A stretch of 64,000 bases of DNA from Arbacia lixula (lineage: Eukaryota; Echinodermata; Echinoidea; Arbacioida; Arbaciidae), in the NCBI GenBank assembly GCA_963669155.1, contig OZ022597.1:9375250-9439249 (forward strand). Direction: 5' to 3'. Below the pieces are notes generated by a model. The model was given only the letters and a program-made list of their open reading frames with translations, was not told the DNA's origin and did not search any database. Below are positions 48,239 through 60,991 of this stretch, piece by piece; position 1 is the stretch's first letter, and each line of letters starts with the position of its first letter. The translations under genes were made by a program, and so were the position numbers.

Positions 48239-48592
48239 GCGAGTGTGATCAGCTTTGAGCCTCCAGAGCATCTTCCCAAGCAAGACAAGGATGCAGAACG
48301 CTGGATTGTCTTCTCCAACCCCGCCAACCGCAACACGCGGGTCAATATGTCTGTGCGCTTCAGCCGCGATGCCTGCCAGTCTTGGAGCCCGCCGCTCACG
48401 CTCAACCCGGGTCCGAGCGCGTACTCGGACCTCACCGCTTACACCGTGAAGGGGTCCGGCGCGGAGCCGGGGGCCCCGCCCACGCTCAAGTTTGCGTGCC
48501 TGTACGAGTGCGGCAGCCTTCACCCCTACGAACGCATCGCCTTCCAGACGTTCTCGCTCGAGGAACTCAGTAATCAAGTCCGACACCCCTAG
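48239..48592 (+). CDS. Sialidase terminal exon (catalytic Tyr, stop)
   Basis: The last coding exon has 117 codons plus TAG at 48590-48592 and starts in phase 0 after the acceptor CACACCCAG. WIVFSNPANRNTRVNMSVR aligns with the family's third carboxylate-binding Arg region (R304 of NEU2). SRDACQSW is a degenerate Asp box. GPSAYSDLT holds the nucleophilic Tyr (Y334 in NEU2, normally G-x-x-AYSDL). LYECGSLHPYERIAF is the usual C-terminal strand. The C-terminus is soluble, with no transmembrane segment, lysosomal signal or GPI signal. The visible protein is 422 residues, so the full protein would be near NEU3 in length; paralogue assignment among NEU2/3/4 is not possible here. The exon is strikingly CpG-rich, especially 48310-48550. 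Confidence 0.92.
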   Translation, partial: ASVISFEPPEHLPKQDKDAERWIVFSNPANRNTRVNMSVRFSRDACQSWSPPLTLNPGPSAYSDLTAYTVKGSGAEPGAPPTLKFACLYECGSLHPYERIAFQTFSLEELSNQVRHP

Positions 48593-50090
48593 CAAAGACC
48601 CCCCCTTCCCTTTCTTCCCCGTCTCCCTCCCCCCTTGCCGTTCTTTTTACCAAGTGTCTCTCGATTGATCGATGAAGCGAGGAACTCAGCTCTCAATTTT
48701 TTTTTCATTTTAAGAGAAAACACCTGCTGAAATTTTTATTTGGTGTGTGTGTGTGATCTTGTAACTGGGCCATGCAGCTCTACAATAGACCATTTTTCTT
48801 ATGTACGGGATGCACATTTTAAGCACATAGTTTAAAAAATATGTTACCAATTCTAATGTAGTAGCTTGTTTGAGGTTTGTCCGACTAGCAACAAGAAATA
48901 TATTCTGAGTGCATTCCATCTATTGAAACTAAATCATTAGACACATGCGAATGTAATGCAATGGACACATTTTGCTTTGTAGTATGCACATGTTCTGCAC
49001 ATCGTTTATGTTACTAATGGTAGTCCCAGAGCTTCTTTGAGGTTTTTTCCGTCTAGCAAAAACAGATAGATTCTAAGTGCATTCCACCTATTAAAACTGA
49101 ATCACAAGATGAATACAGTGTGAGTGCAATAATATGCAGTAACGGGGAAATGTGTGTATACCAAACGGTTTATTGCAACTTGCAGTACGACATTGAGTAA
49201 TTGGAACAGTTGCAACGCATCAATCTTCTTTTTTTCTGTGGCTGTTGCAGTGATTGCAAAACTAATCAACTGTCTCATTGCAGCAAGAGAGTCTCCTCTC
49301 TTTAACCTTTAGTTGTAGATGTTATTATCCTTTGTGTATAGATTGAAGAATATAGTGCATTGAAATGATCCTAAAAATGTACAATGCATTCAGTCAGTTT
49401 TGTTTCTAATAGCAATTTTTCTTGTCTTCAATGGTCTTCAAAGTTAACATGATATCTGTTCTGGGAATGACAACAAATTAGGAAAGCAGCATAATCGGGA
49501 GTATTCTGTTGGCTTTTTAATTTTTTAAGGGTAAAGAACAAAGAGGAACTATGAGAAGATGGGTAACAATTTAACAGATAAAATTCACAAAAATCCTACC
49601 CTAAATTTGTCATGGAGTTAAATTTCTGCACAGAGTATTTCCTGTTTTAGAAATCAAGGCTTTCTTTGAAGCAGTGTTTTTAGAGATCTATTTGTTTGAT
49701 TTGGCAAATAAGAAATACAATTTTCTCTTTCATTTGAAAGCGTGTCTCCTATGTCTCAAATCTTAAACCATTTCACAAATTTGAGTATACTGTTGACATC
49801 AATGTTTGTTATCCAATATAGACAAAATGATACATTCAAATGATATGTTGAATTGGAAGCTTCTGCTTTAAATGCCTTATACCGTTAAGTCTTAAGCTAC
49901 CATATATAGCATGTTTGTAAGTCTTTGCATATTTATGGTAAATTCAAAATTAGATTACTGTGATTATAAGTTCTGTCTCTGCTTATTTGGGGCAACATGA
50001 AATTCCACACATGTTTACACTATGGCAGCAATAAATTAAGGTCATCTCTATTTTTATTGCAATCAGTAATCAAATGATTACTATGCATAT
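48593..50090 (+). other. 3' UTR and flank of the sialidase gene
   Basis: No coding signal is seen after the TAG. A C/T-rich stretch follows at once (48598-48650). Two diverged copies of a ~160-bp segment lie at about 48830-48950 and 48995-49110; a related piece occurs in reverse orientation near 48000 and in forward orientation near 38030. Candidate polyadenylation hexamers are AATAAA at about 50029 and, far downstream, at 54955-54960, the latter followed by a GT-rich element. Which is used cannot be decided from sequence. Confidence 0.45.
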
Positions 50091-50094
50091 CACT

Positions 50095-50214
50095 ACTGCT
50101 ACTGCTAGTACTACTTTTACTGCATAAACTTCTACTAGTGCAACACATGTATTACTACTACCTGTATTTAATGTAAGTATTACTATTACTACCATTACTA
50201 CTATTATTACAGGA

Positions 50215-50265
<51 letters not shown>

Positions 50266-50328
50266 GCTACTACTACTGTTACTACTACTACACTGTACAT
50301 GTATTCTTACTACTATTTTTAGTATTAT

Positions 50329-50373
<45 letters not shown>

Positions 50374-50390
50374 CACTACTACTACTACTA

Positions 50391-50442
<52 letters not shown>

Positions 50443-50626
50443 AACTATTACTACTACCATTTTCACTGCTGATACTGTAATTACCTCTACTACCAGTACT
50501 ACTTCTATAACTATAATTACTATCACTACTACTGTACCTCTACAACTGATACTATTTTTTAAAACTACTGCTACTGCTACTAGTAGTACTTCTTACACTT
50601 CTTAGGTGTATATTCTACTTCCACTG

Positions 50627-50677
<51 letters not shown>

Positions 50678-50742
50678 TTTCTTCAACTACTAATACTACT
50701 TCTTTTTTCAACTACTACATTAATAACTACTATTACTATTGT

Positions 50743-50784
<42 letters not shown>

Positions 50785-50862
50785 CACTACTACTACCACT
50801 ACTATTAATACTACTACTGCTACTACTGCTACTACCACTACTACTACTACTACTACTAGTAT

Positions 50863-50906
<44 letters not shown>

Positions 50907-51159
50907 TTACTACTACTACTACTACTTCTACTACTACTACTTTGACTATTACTACTACTACAACTACTACTTCGACTACTACTCCTACTCCTACATGTAT
51001 TAGTTCTGCTACCACTTTCACCACTACTACTTTTACCACGTCTACTACTACCACTACTACTATTACTACTATACTAATACAATGTACTATACTACTTCTA
51101 TAACCACTGCTCTAACCCTTACTACTACGCTTATAACTATAATTATTCTACTACCCCTG

Positions 51160-51202
<43 letters not shown>

Positions 51203-51465
51203 TGCTACTACAATTACTACTACTGCTACTACTACTACTACTGCTACTACTACTACTACTACTACTACCGGTACTATTACTACAACTACTAGTACTACTA
51301 GTACTACTTCTATGACTACTACTACTACTGCTACTACTACTGCTACTACTACTTCTACTTCTACTACTACTACTACTACTACTACTACCACTACTATTAT
51401 TATTACTACAACTACTAGTACTACTAGTATTACTACTATGACTACTACTACTACTACTCCTACTC

Positions 51466-51513
<48 letters not shown>

Positions 51514-51688
51514 CTAGTACTACTACTACTAGTAGTAGTACTAGTACTACTAGTACTACTACTAGTAGTAGTACTAGTACTACTATGACTGCTACTACTA
51601 CTTCTACGACTACTACTACTACTACTTCTACTACTACTACTATTATTATCACTACAACTACTAGTACTACTAGTATTACTACTATGAA

Positions 51689-51745
<57 letters not shown>

Positions 51746-51926
51746 ATGTAGTACTAGTACTAGTACTACTATGACTGCTACTACTACTTCTATGACTACT
51801 ACTACTACTTCAACTACTACTCCTCCTCCTACTACTACTACTTGTACTACTCTGACTGCTACTACTACTTCTACGACTACTACGACGACTACTACTCCTC
51901 CTCCTGACTTCTACTACAACTACTAG

Positions 51927-51957
<31 letters not shown>

Positions 51958-52065
51958 GCTACTACTACTACTACTACTTCTACTGCTGATACTACTACTA
52001 CTACTACTACTTCTACTACTACTACTACTAGTACTACTTCATATACTACTACTGCTAATACTTCA
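50095..52065. repeat. (ACT)n microsatellite array, ~2 kb
   Basis: Almost 2 kb of ACT/CTA triplets with sporadic substitutions, including blocks of (CTAGTAGTAGTACTAGT)-like inverted order near 51525-51590. No gene is supported despite long triplet frames. Confidence 0.95.
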
Positions 52066-52438
52066 ACTATTCCTGTCTCGTCTATTTCTATTGCTACTCC
52101 TGATGCAACTTATAAGATACGTAGTGGTATGGTACTTTTCCTTTAATTTGTGGTTTTACATGTTATTTCACTACCATGATTATGATGAGATTTGGTTCAA
52201 TAATGCAAATACATATTTATCAATTTGATACTCCTAGTGCATGCAAGTTTGCAATACAAGCACAGGGAAGTATATCATCATTGTGTGGTAGAAGTAGAAG
52301 TACTAGTTAGTACAACTACCACATCTAATACATTCTACTACTACAATACCATGACTACATCTACTTCTGCTGCCACAACAACAATTCCTACTGCTACTAT
52401 TACTTGTACTTCATTTCTGCTGCTGCTGCTACCCCATA

Positions 52439-53097
52439 TACAGTTGAGGCTAGAAGTTTACATGCACCTAGGAAATTCAAAGAACAGTCGACACTCGCCA
52501 AGCATCATAAAATTTACTGTATCTTACAAAATATTTCTGCTATCATGACGAATTTGATTTCAAACGAATGAGTATGTAATTCCCCTCAATCACATTGCCT
52601 TTTCATCAGGAACTGAAAAATGTTTATATATCATATTTCCCCCAAAAATCTTCATATTATAGACAAATTGAAAATAACAACTTGACAAAAACATATCATA
52701 TTTTTGATAATTACTTCTCAACATAAACATTTCAGATTACGCTTTTTTGTTCAGTTGTGACATAATTATCATGATAGAAATTATGATATAAATCAAAGAT
52801 TTGACATTTATGTATTTCTAAAACGATGTTTCAAAATATAATAACAATCAATAGAATACATTCGGCACGAATATTGCTTCTTTTTCTTAAAAGAAAATTC
52901 CATCTGAAATATGATTTAATCCCAACGGCTTTCCAATCATGTGAAAGAGCATAATACACTCTTTTATTTCATCCTAAACTCGTCATGGTAGTATTTATAT
53001 TTCTGAAGATATAGTACATTTTACGATGTTTGGCAAGTGAACAAATTTCACTGAATTCCATGGGTGTACTGTATGTAAACTTTTGGCCTCAACTGTA
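52439..53097. mobile_element. Tc1/mariner-type nonautonomous element, copy 2
   Basis: TA then CAGTTGAGGCTAGAAGTTTA; right end TGTAAACTTTTGGCCTCAACTG then TA. The interior matches copy 1 in inverse orientation. It is inserted at the end of the (ACT)n region. Confidence 0.85.
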
Positions 53098-53469
53098 CAT
53101 GTCCACTACTGGTACTTTATGACAAAATTTGTTGTATCAAAAGTACATATTTTGATGAAATGTGCTGTGCTAAAGTACCCATTACAAGCTAAGCACAGAA
53201 GAAAGAAAGCAATAACTACAAGATGTATATGTGAGAGATTTGTATATTTAGCTCGGAATGCCATTGCTTACTCTGCAACAAGTACTGTAGTATTAAAAGC
53301 TAAAAGTGTTTTTATTTTGTACAACTCATAATTTGTTTTCTCCTCCCTGTTCCTCCTTTTCATTTCAATTTTTCTTATTTGCAACTTCCTTCTCTTTTTA
53401 TCTAATGCTCATTGCCCCTTTTCAGTTTGCCCCTCTCTCGAGTTTGGATGTTTTGTGTCTACCCTAGCA

Positions 53470-53563
53470 TTAACTTTTTGATTGCCTGCCAACCCAAATC
53501 TTAATGGAATTTCTGTACATTAATGGTGAAAAAATAATCAAGTCATGGCACACAAAGAGTGAA
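53470..53563. mobile_element. 92-bp TTAA element, copy 5
   Basis: TTAACTTTTTGATTGCCTGCC at the left; CATGGCACACAAAGAGTGAA at the right, with one TTAA mutated to TGAA. Inner TTAATGGTGAAAAAATAATC is shared in reverse with other copies. Confidence 0.55.
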
Positions 53564-53909
53564 ATAAAGGGGTAGTCTTGGGAAGGACTTTCTACTTTTC
53601 TATAAATTGATAGAATTTGCCCAGGAATAAAAAAATTTACTTATTATTAAGATCTGTTAGTTGGAAGAAGTTCGCACTGCTCTGAATGCAATACTACATC
53701 ATAGCTCTGTCACTATCTAGCGCTGTATCATCTGCCCTTCAGTGCTTATACAGATTGTAATCAATTTTTCAGATCGCAGTTATGACAGGATTATATCATT
53801 TTCAGGCTATTATTTCACATGAAAAGTAGGATAGTAGTACTATAGAGGAAGTATGTAATAGAAAGTTCTTGCGACAGATTTTGGACATGCTGCTAGTATC
53901 CTTTACCTT

Positions 53910-54612
53910 TTAACTCTTAGCCCGCTTCGTTCGACTCGCGGCACATACAGCGGGCTGCCAAGTTCGACTCAAGTCACATTTCGCGCACAATGCATACGGA
54001 ACGCATTTAATTGTATTGTGCGCACACACATACAATAGCGACAAACTGCTACCTCCCTATATAACAATAAGAGGATCAGAGTATCAATAGGCAGGAAGTC
54101 TCCCAGGACAGGAAGTCTATTGAGAAGTACCCAGGGTCAATTTCAATAGAGGAGTTTAGTTCATTGTTACCTTATTCTTTTTTAATGCCCCATTTAAATC
54201 TAAATCTAAATTGCTTGGCTCATTATTCCCATAAAGACATGGGTTTGGTATGTAATGAAAGCTAAAGAACACATCTTTTCTATGAACTAACTGAAGAGAA
54301 TAACCTTCATTAGGAAATATTGAGCATAAGAGGTATAAGTTAGCCTCCAAAACGATAATTTGGAGACAGAATATAAAGTTATAATTCTCAGAATCTATGA
54401 TATTATACATGTACATGAAAAAAATGATACTATTGGCAAGAGTATTGATTTCTCTTAGACTTTGCTACACATTTTTTTTTTTTCATCATGACAAGCCAAT
54501 AAAAAGTTATTGCAATTTGAGTAAGACAGTGCATGCAAAGCCCCTATGAATGTGGCATCCTGAAATTAATGTGGCGCAGGGGAGATAGTGTGCGTGGCGG
54601 GCAAAGAGTTAA
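53910..54612. mobile_element. TTAA-flanked element, 703 bp
   Basis: TTAACTCTTAGCCCGC at the left and a right end complementing to TTAACTCTTTGCCCGCCACG. Bounded by TTAA and noncoding. Confidence 0.65.
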
Positions 54613-54954
54613 GGGAATATGTCAGCAAAAATAATTATTATTTTGTAGTTGGTTGATATTGAAGTCTTAACTTGTTTCCACATGTATGTATATATTTTCA
54701 TTTGTCTTTTTGGGAGATGGGGTTGTGAAAATATTTTCATTATTTTATATTGAAAGTGTTGATTGAATTCAAAAAAGTTTGCCTACCATACCCGTATGTG
54801 ATAAACCATGTATAATACTAAATATAATTATTCTGTAGCTTATTGATAAATTGTACATCAAAAGCAATATTTTGAATGCAAACTTGTAGCTTAATCCTGA
54901 AATGTATAAGAACAGTTTGTACCCTGTAGGTGGCCGATTGTTCTCTCTTTTTGA

Positions 54955-54960
54955 AATAAA
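54955..54960 (+). promoter_or_regulatory. Candidate polyadenylation signal AATAAA
   Basis: AATAAA occurs here about 25 bases before a GTGTGTCCTTG stretch, a plausible GU-rich downstream element. It could be the distal end of the sialidase transcript, which would put the (ACT)n array in the 3' UTR, or belong to no gene. Confidence 0.3.
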
Positions 54961-55049
54961 AAGAAAATCAACTGTGTAAAATTAGTGTGTCCTTGTATTG
55001 TGATTTTCTATTTATAAACAGTGGAGTCTCCTTTCGTACTTAAGTAACT

Positions 55050-55320
55050 TGTTCACATACACACATACATTCATTCACACAGACACACTAAAAGCATACA
55101 GTTTTATGTATACACACAGACAAGCACACACACATACATACACACATACACACATTCACACTCAAAAGCATACTGTATACATTATTTGTCCATACACACA
55201 AACGAGCACACATGTACACACATACACACAGACATACTAAAGAAATTTTACATTATTTGTATGTGTACACACAAACACGCATGTACACATACATACATGT
55301 ACACACATCAGTATACACAT
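55050..55320. repeat. (CA)-rich imperfect repeat
   Basis: ACACATACA-type units with three diverged ~80-bp subunits. Confidence 0.85.
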
Positions 55321-55329
55321 TGTCATCAT

Positions 55330-56500
55330 TTTACAGTAAAAAGTAAACAACTGCAAGTAAAAAAGAAATAAGGGCAAAAAATCAGCCTCTTTCAGTTTTC
55401 ATCATTTTTTAATGTGACTGGGAGGAGAAAATTACACTTTTCAGCAAAAAGTAAGAATAAATACTAACTTTACACATTCCAGGAAAACACCTATCATTCA
55501 GTTCTTAGAAAATCACAATCAATATACAGTCATACAAGTCTCATAAAACATATAGCATTTGTTGAACTTTATACTTTTCATCTTTTATACAATATCAATT
55601 CTCTCTGAACTTTAATTACACTACATATTCTTGCACTATTTTCATTATCTGTACATTTTAATGAGAGAATACAAATTATATGCATTCTATTGCAGGCAAT
55701 TTTCCTTGCTGTACTGGTGTTTTTTAGTGTTGTATTTATATCTCATTGTACACATTTTTGTACAATGCATTACATTCAAAAGATAACAGTATCAAAGCGA
55801 CATTCAACTGCAAACTATATGTTGCATCCGCTTGTTCACCCCCGTATTACCATGGACACGTGAACCATGGACACGTAAGCCAATGGTCGATTCATGACTG
55901 GGTAGTCAGAAGGTTAATTACGACCGGTAGATATTTTTATTGTAACTGAGAGCGCTCTGTATCTGAGAAATGCTTTCTTCATCGGTTCAGTCAAAAATAG
56001 GAATAAAGCAACATGGTCAGTGATACGCATACAAGTATTATGCCAGGCTTTGCACTGACATCGATCATGCAGATGGGATTAACACCCATAGTCCCATAGC
56101 TGAAAAAACTATGTTGTGATTGACACAAGTCTATGATTGGTCACAACTGAGAGGGTTTAACTGTGATCTTTTGCACTTTAGTTGCAGTAAAGCTCCTTAG
56201 TACATATGTTCTTGCACCACAACAATTTACATCAATGCAAAAAAAAAACATTAAAAAAAAACCAGTTGTTACACTTTTATGTGCGCACAAACCATCCAAA
56301 TCATGTAGCTCCTTCAGAATTGTTAAATATACAACACTCAATTCAGTGACGTCCCAAGATCATTTTCAGTTGTATAATCACTGAAGTACAGTCTAGTAAT
56401 AGTCTATGCATGTACATGTTCATTAATATTTCATTTAAAAACATAGCGCATCATAATGTGTGAAACAATCATAGCATTGGAATATTTTCTTCTTTGCTGT
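55330..56500. other. Stretch without recognised gene
   Basis: AT-rich; the short direct repeat CCATGGACACGT...CATGGACACGT is at 55850-55876. No exon found. Confidence 0.4.
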
Positions 56501-56532
56501 AGCATACTCTGGGCTCTGTGGCAAAGGAAAAA

Positions 56533-56922
56533 CAATTCTCCCTATCGCATATAGCCCTCCGAATCTGAACGTGTGTGGCGCTCTAATTATTTTACCTTTA
56601 ATTCTTGGGATACGAACTTCCGGTCCACGTACATCCCGTACAATAGGGACCACGGTTTCCCACTAATTTTATGAATTTGAACTCTAAAGCTAACCCTGAC
56701 CCTTACCCTAACCCTAAACCCAATTCTATACCTAACCCTGACCATAACCTTAACCCTAGATAAATTGTTCACTGATCAATTCATCAAAAAAAGCGATTTC
56801 TAGATCACTTTGCGCCGACAACAAACTCTTACCGGAAGTATATGTTCCAAGAGCAATCGATCAGATATCGGTATCGCGAGGTGATATCGCTGGATATCGG
56901 CTATATGCGATAGGGAGAATTG
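56533..56922. mobile_element. TIR element with telomere-like centre
   Basis: CAATTCTCCCTATCGCATAT at the left and ATATGCGATAGGGAGAATTG at the right form perfect 24-base inverted ends. The centre (56688-56760) holds about ten CCCTAA/CCCTGA-like units. Confidence 0.7.
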
Positions 56923-56999
56923 CAAAGTTTTGTTTGTTTAGCTTTGCGTTGGAACTATTGCTGGCTTCTTTTCAAGCTTGACATCAAGACACAAACAAA

Positions 57000-58680
57000 C
57001 TGAATCATGCTTTGCATCATACATGTACATGTACCCGAGAGCACACCCCCTCCCCTAACATAATTTTAAAGTTTTGTTTCTGACAAGCAGTTATGAGACA
57101 CTGCAACATTCAATGGCACCATGTATAATGAAAATGAATGTTACTTTTGTGGCAAAACAAATTATGTTCTGTTTGAATTCAGTGTACTACTGGTGTAAAA
57201 GAGATTAATGCAATTAAAAGAGGATTTATCCTAGAAACTCTCCTCATCTTTGCATAGTTTCATGCACAAAAGATGCTGCACCAGCAATAACAAATGAAAA
57301 GTAAGCAATACATGTTTCGCTGCATTGTCACTTGTGCACCATCTCCCAAATCATGACAAAGACTTGTAATGTAAAGTCATCTGTTTGGAATGATAACCAA
57401 AATGTACTTTATTTCCTTACTATCGTTTTACTTTTCCTTGGTCAACAAAAGTTTTTCTTCCGGGATACACACAGACATCTACTGGTATTAAACATTTTTG
57501 TCGAAGTGCTGTTTTTTTTTAAACAATCATCAAATTTTCTGCAATATTAGTACTAGTATGTCATAATAGACGTGTATGATGTACTGTTTTGGTATGTGTA
57601 CTACCATAATCTAGTTAACCAGTAAATACATCTGGTATTGTTTGGCAGTCATAATATTGAAGGTACAAATGTACACCTACCAAAATATTGTCAATATAAA
57701 TTAGTAGTACTTGTTATATGGTCAAAAGGTTCTGTATGTTAGTTTTATATTTAGAGTCAAACCATTACTACATGTAGTACTTAAATTCAGTTTGTTAGTA
57801 CTTGCACATATTTGTTGAAAACATAACTTTATGGTTTAATCTTTACTAGACTCCTAAAAGGAAGCCTCAGCTATATAAAGTACATTAGTATCAGCTTGTG
57901 AAAGTCTGGTAACAAATATAAAGTCATAAATGTACATGGTATATGAGGTCAAGCTAGTATACTCAGGTGGATATTAAGTCTAATGTAATGTCAGAACGTT
58001 TGATAACTGTATATATTGCAAAACAGTTGTAAATTAATATTTATATACTGTAAACAATGTTGCTGATAGCACCATACACACTATGCAGGAAACAAAGAAG
58101 AAGGGAAAAGGTATTAACTTTGATTAAGATAAAACATTCAAAACTATATAATAAAAGTGACATAACATTTCTTTCAATTACATAGTTATTGTCACAAATT
58201 GCACTAAAGTGATTGTACTTACTTGGTTAAGGTCTACACTTGCTAAATACTTGGAGCAATTAGATTCAAGAATTGCTCAAGTCAAAAACAACATTAATAA
58301 AATGAAGGAAACAGGTTTTATTTCTAAGAATACACTGTTTGTATCATTACTTCATTTTAAAATTCACCTTAAGTGGTGTGTAAGTACAAAATTGTAAATG
58401 TCTCTCCATAGAGAGTCTCTCCAAAAGAAAATTTCAATTGAACAGTATTTGATTACATGAACACACAAATGGTCAAAGGGTAAATAAATTCCTACCAAAA
58501 TAGCAGCAGGAATAATTAAAAAGCAACATGAATACAGTAACAATTCTGTTGAGAAACCTAAGAAACAAATTTCACACTTGAAATCAGGGTGGTACATGTA
58601 TGCAAGTTGTCCCAAATTATGAAAGTGCTACAACTGATTAAATATCATGTTTCCTTTCAAAGGGAGATAAAATAGTAACA
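57000..58680. other. Stretch without recognised gene
   Basis: AT-rich intergenic or 3'-flank sequence. No repeat family or open frame that I can support. Confidence 0.4.
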
Positions 58681-58685
58681 GTGCT

Positions 58686-58797
58686 TCACATATCACACCT
58701 CGCAAGCCATCAGCTTTCTGGTGATGCCTTGTATTCATTGTTCATGAAAATTGTTTATTTTTGTTTGTTAAATTAATAAAGAATTGAATTGAATTGA
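58686..58797 (+). mobile_element. Non-LTR 3' end with (GAATT)n tail, copy 2
   Basis: Nearly identical to 45557-45664 (GCTTTCTGGTGATGCCTTGT ... AAAGAATTGAATTGAATTG). Confidence 0.65.
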
Positions 58798-58799
58798 TA

Positions 58800-60500
58800 A
58801 GCAAAGACGAACACACAATTGCATAATCATTCAGTAAACCTCAATTATAAGCAAGTACAGTGTACATTAAAAAGAAATAGTTGCACAGATCCGCAGAAGA
58901 AACGGGGAAAATATCGATTTTCTCCCACAGTATCGTGAAGCTTGTTATCAAATTCGTATCTGACTGCGATTCATTGCTATCAACTGCAGACAATCACTAG
59001 ACACATGTATGGAGCTGACTCATTGACCGCACTCGAATTGCAAACAAACTGGGAGTTAGATAACAGGCTTCACAATAATATACCACATTGGCTTTCAAAT
59101 TAATTGCAGAAATAAATAATCATAAGTACATGTACTTCTATACATGTACGTTGTACAGTTTACATGTAAACATACTTTGCATGCATATAAATAAAGGATA
59201 CATTTCAGACCATTTTCACAAAACTGTTAATATGCAATATGACATTGTCAATCATCTACTTGTAAGTAGCGGAACATTTTGCACAAACTATATGTCACAA
59301 ACTTATAGCATTATAGCATAGTTTTTACAGAGATATTTCACGAGGGAATAATGATATATGTGAAGCAATGGCAGCAAATGAAAACATGTTTAAACCATCT
59401 ATGCATACATGCATGTATCAGTGCATGTACTTATACACTACCAATATAATTGCGTAAAACACATAATCATTGCAACTTATGACATTTTGCAATTCTTGTA
59501 GGTATCACAAGTTCCTTTCTCACTCTCATTGGAAATTATCCCAAATTAGGCATATTAGCGAGCCCAAATTAGGCATATTAATTAGTCACTCTTAGTCTGC
59601 TCAGCAAAATAAAACCATTTATCAAATACAAGATATGCTCTTTTCTCTTTACAAATTCAATCCTTGCTATAGGCTCCTTTGTAAATGAACTGTGCTGCAA
59701 GGTCACTGGTCAGTTTTATAGACACTGGCTTCAGCGGTGATCAACCAATTCACGATTCGCCGTTACATTTCACAAAAATCCTTGCTCTTCGATCGGAATA
59801 TGATTGTCACAAAGGCAAAGTCAGTTCAGTTCAAATTAATACGTCATATAATGCCATGATCAGACAGCACTGTTTTACGCTCGTCAAGTCATAAGATGGC
59901 TGAGATTCTTCTCTGTTGCTGATTGGTTAATAGGTCTAACCTGTAGGCCAGTTTGGTCCAACGATGAAGAAGAATAAAAATAATGCAATCACTCTGAAGT
60001 CCATGTTTGTGGAGGCCCTGCTCCTGAAGTATTGCTTAGTTGCTTGTTCGGCACTTGAATTGACAATGCTATAAAATAGTCATTCTCATTGTCTCCTACA
60101 CACTGTGTAATAATACACCAGATACACAGACATTCCTTCAATCTCTCGCTTGATCATTTTTACAGTTCTCCATGGCAACAAATGATCAGTTCCTTCATAA
60201 TATGCCGCTTCTCACATTATTTCCGTCTCTCAGCATGAATGCTTGGAGGAGAGAGCGCTATAGTACTCAAACTTTGAAAGGCAGAATTTTGACCTCGCGG
60301 ATTATCATGGTTTCTCTTAGTGAAAGAGGCAGATATTTCTTTCCAACTCTTGTTGTTATCAAAATGAAGACCCATATTATCTCTGTTAGCATGAAGATAC
60401 TAAAAAATTGTTGCATATTGATGTGTAAATTCACTCTAAAATCTGCACCACAGTGTGAGAAACCATTGACAATATGATGCATAATTGTAACATTGGGTTA
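58800..60500. other. Stretch without recognised gene
   Basis: AT-rich. GTACATGTACAT palindromes and a short direct repeat (CCCAAATTAGGCATATTA at 59550 and 59564) are the only structures noted. Confidence 0.4.
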
Positions 60501-60838
60501 CACATTTTCTGAACTTAATGTAATCTTACCACTGATTGGCCGATGTAATTTAAATACTGACAGGCGATTGGACAGTTTTCAATCTCACTGTGGTATTCAC
60601 GGCAATACATTTGTATCATCTGCGGTTTGATTTCCCATAGACATGTATTAACCATCTTATATATCTGATTGGTGGGTGTGACAGTTAGAGTCGCGTCATT
60701 GGTGGAATTCAAACAGCTACTCCTCTCAAAGCCTGTATACACAGTGATCTCAACATCTATCTTTATTCCAATGTGTGTGGATTAGGCCTTCATGCCCATT
60801 GGCTGGCTGGTTACTCTGTGGAGTGTGATTGGTCAGAT

Positions 60839-60919
60839 TCAAATGGTTATCTCCATACCCTGCTGTTCGCTGGCCACACCAACAGAAATCCAAACTCTTG
60901 TACATGACATACAGCATTC
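60839..60919 (-). pseudogene. Decayed copy of terminal exon B (copy 3)
   Basis: The minus strand reads RMLYVMYK at the start and, after a +1 frame change, SVGVASEQQGMEITI followed by TGA. Both pieces match exon B (NMLMRLQE and SVGMSSEDVSVEITV). The frame disruption and lack of a clean acceptor mark it as a relic. A fourth end, reading IDVEITV but running on without a stop, lies at about 60740-60775. Confidence 0.45.
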
Positions 60920-60991
60920 TTTCCGGCAGGCTTTTTTTTGATTGGTTAATCCACACGTGGTGGTCACTCCGAGGTGCACGATTGGTCAGAT

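Noticed and set aside
50606..51926. Thr-, Val- and Leu-homopolymer frames
   Set aside because: All are frames of the (ACT)n microsatellite.
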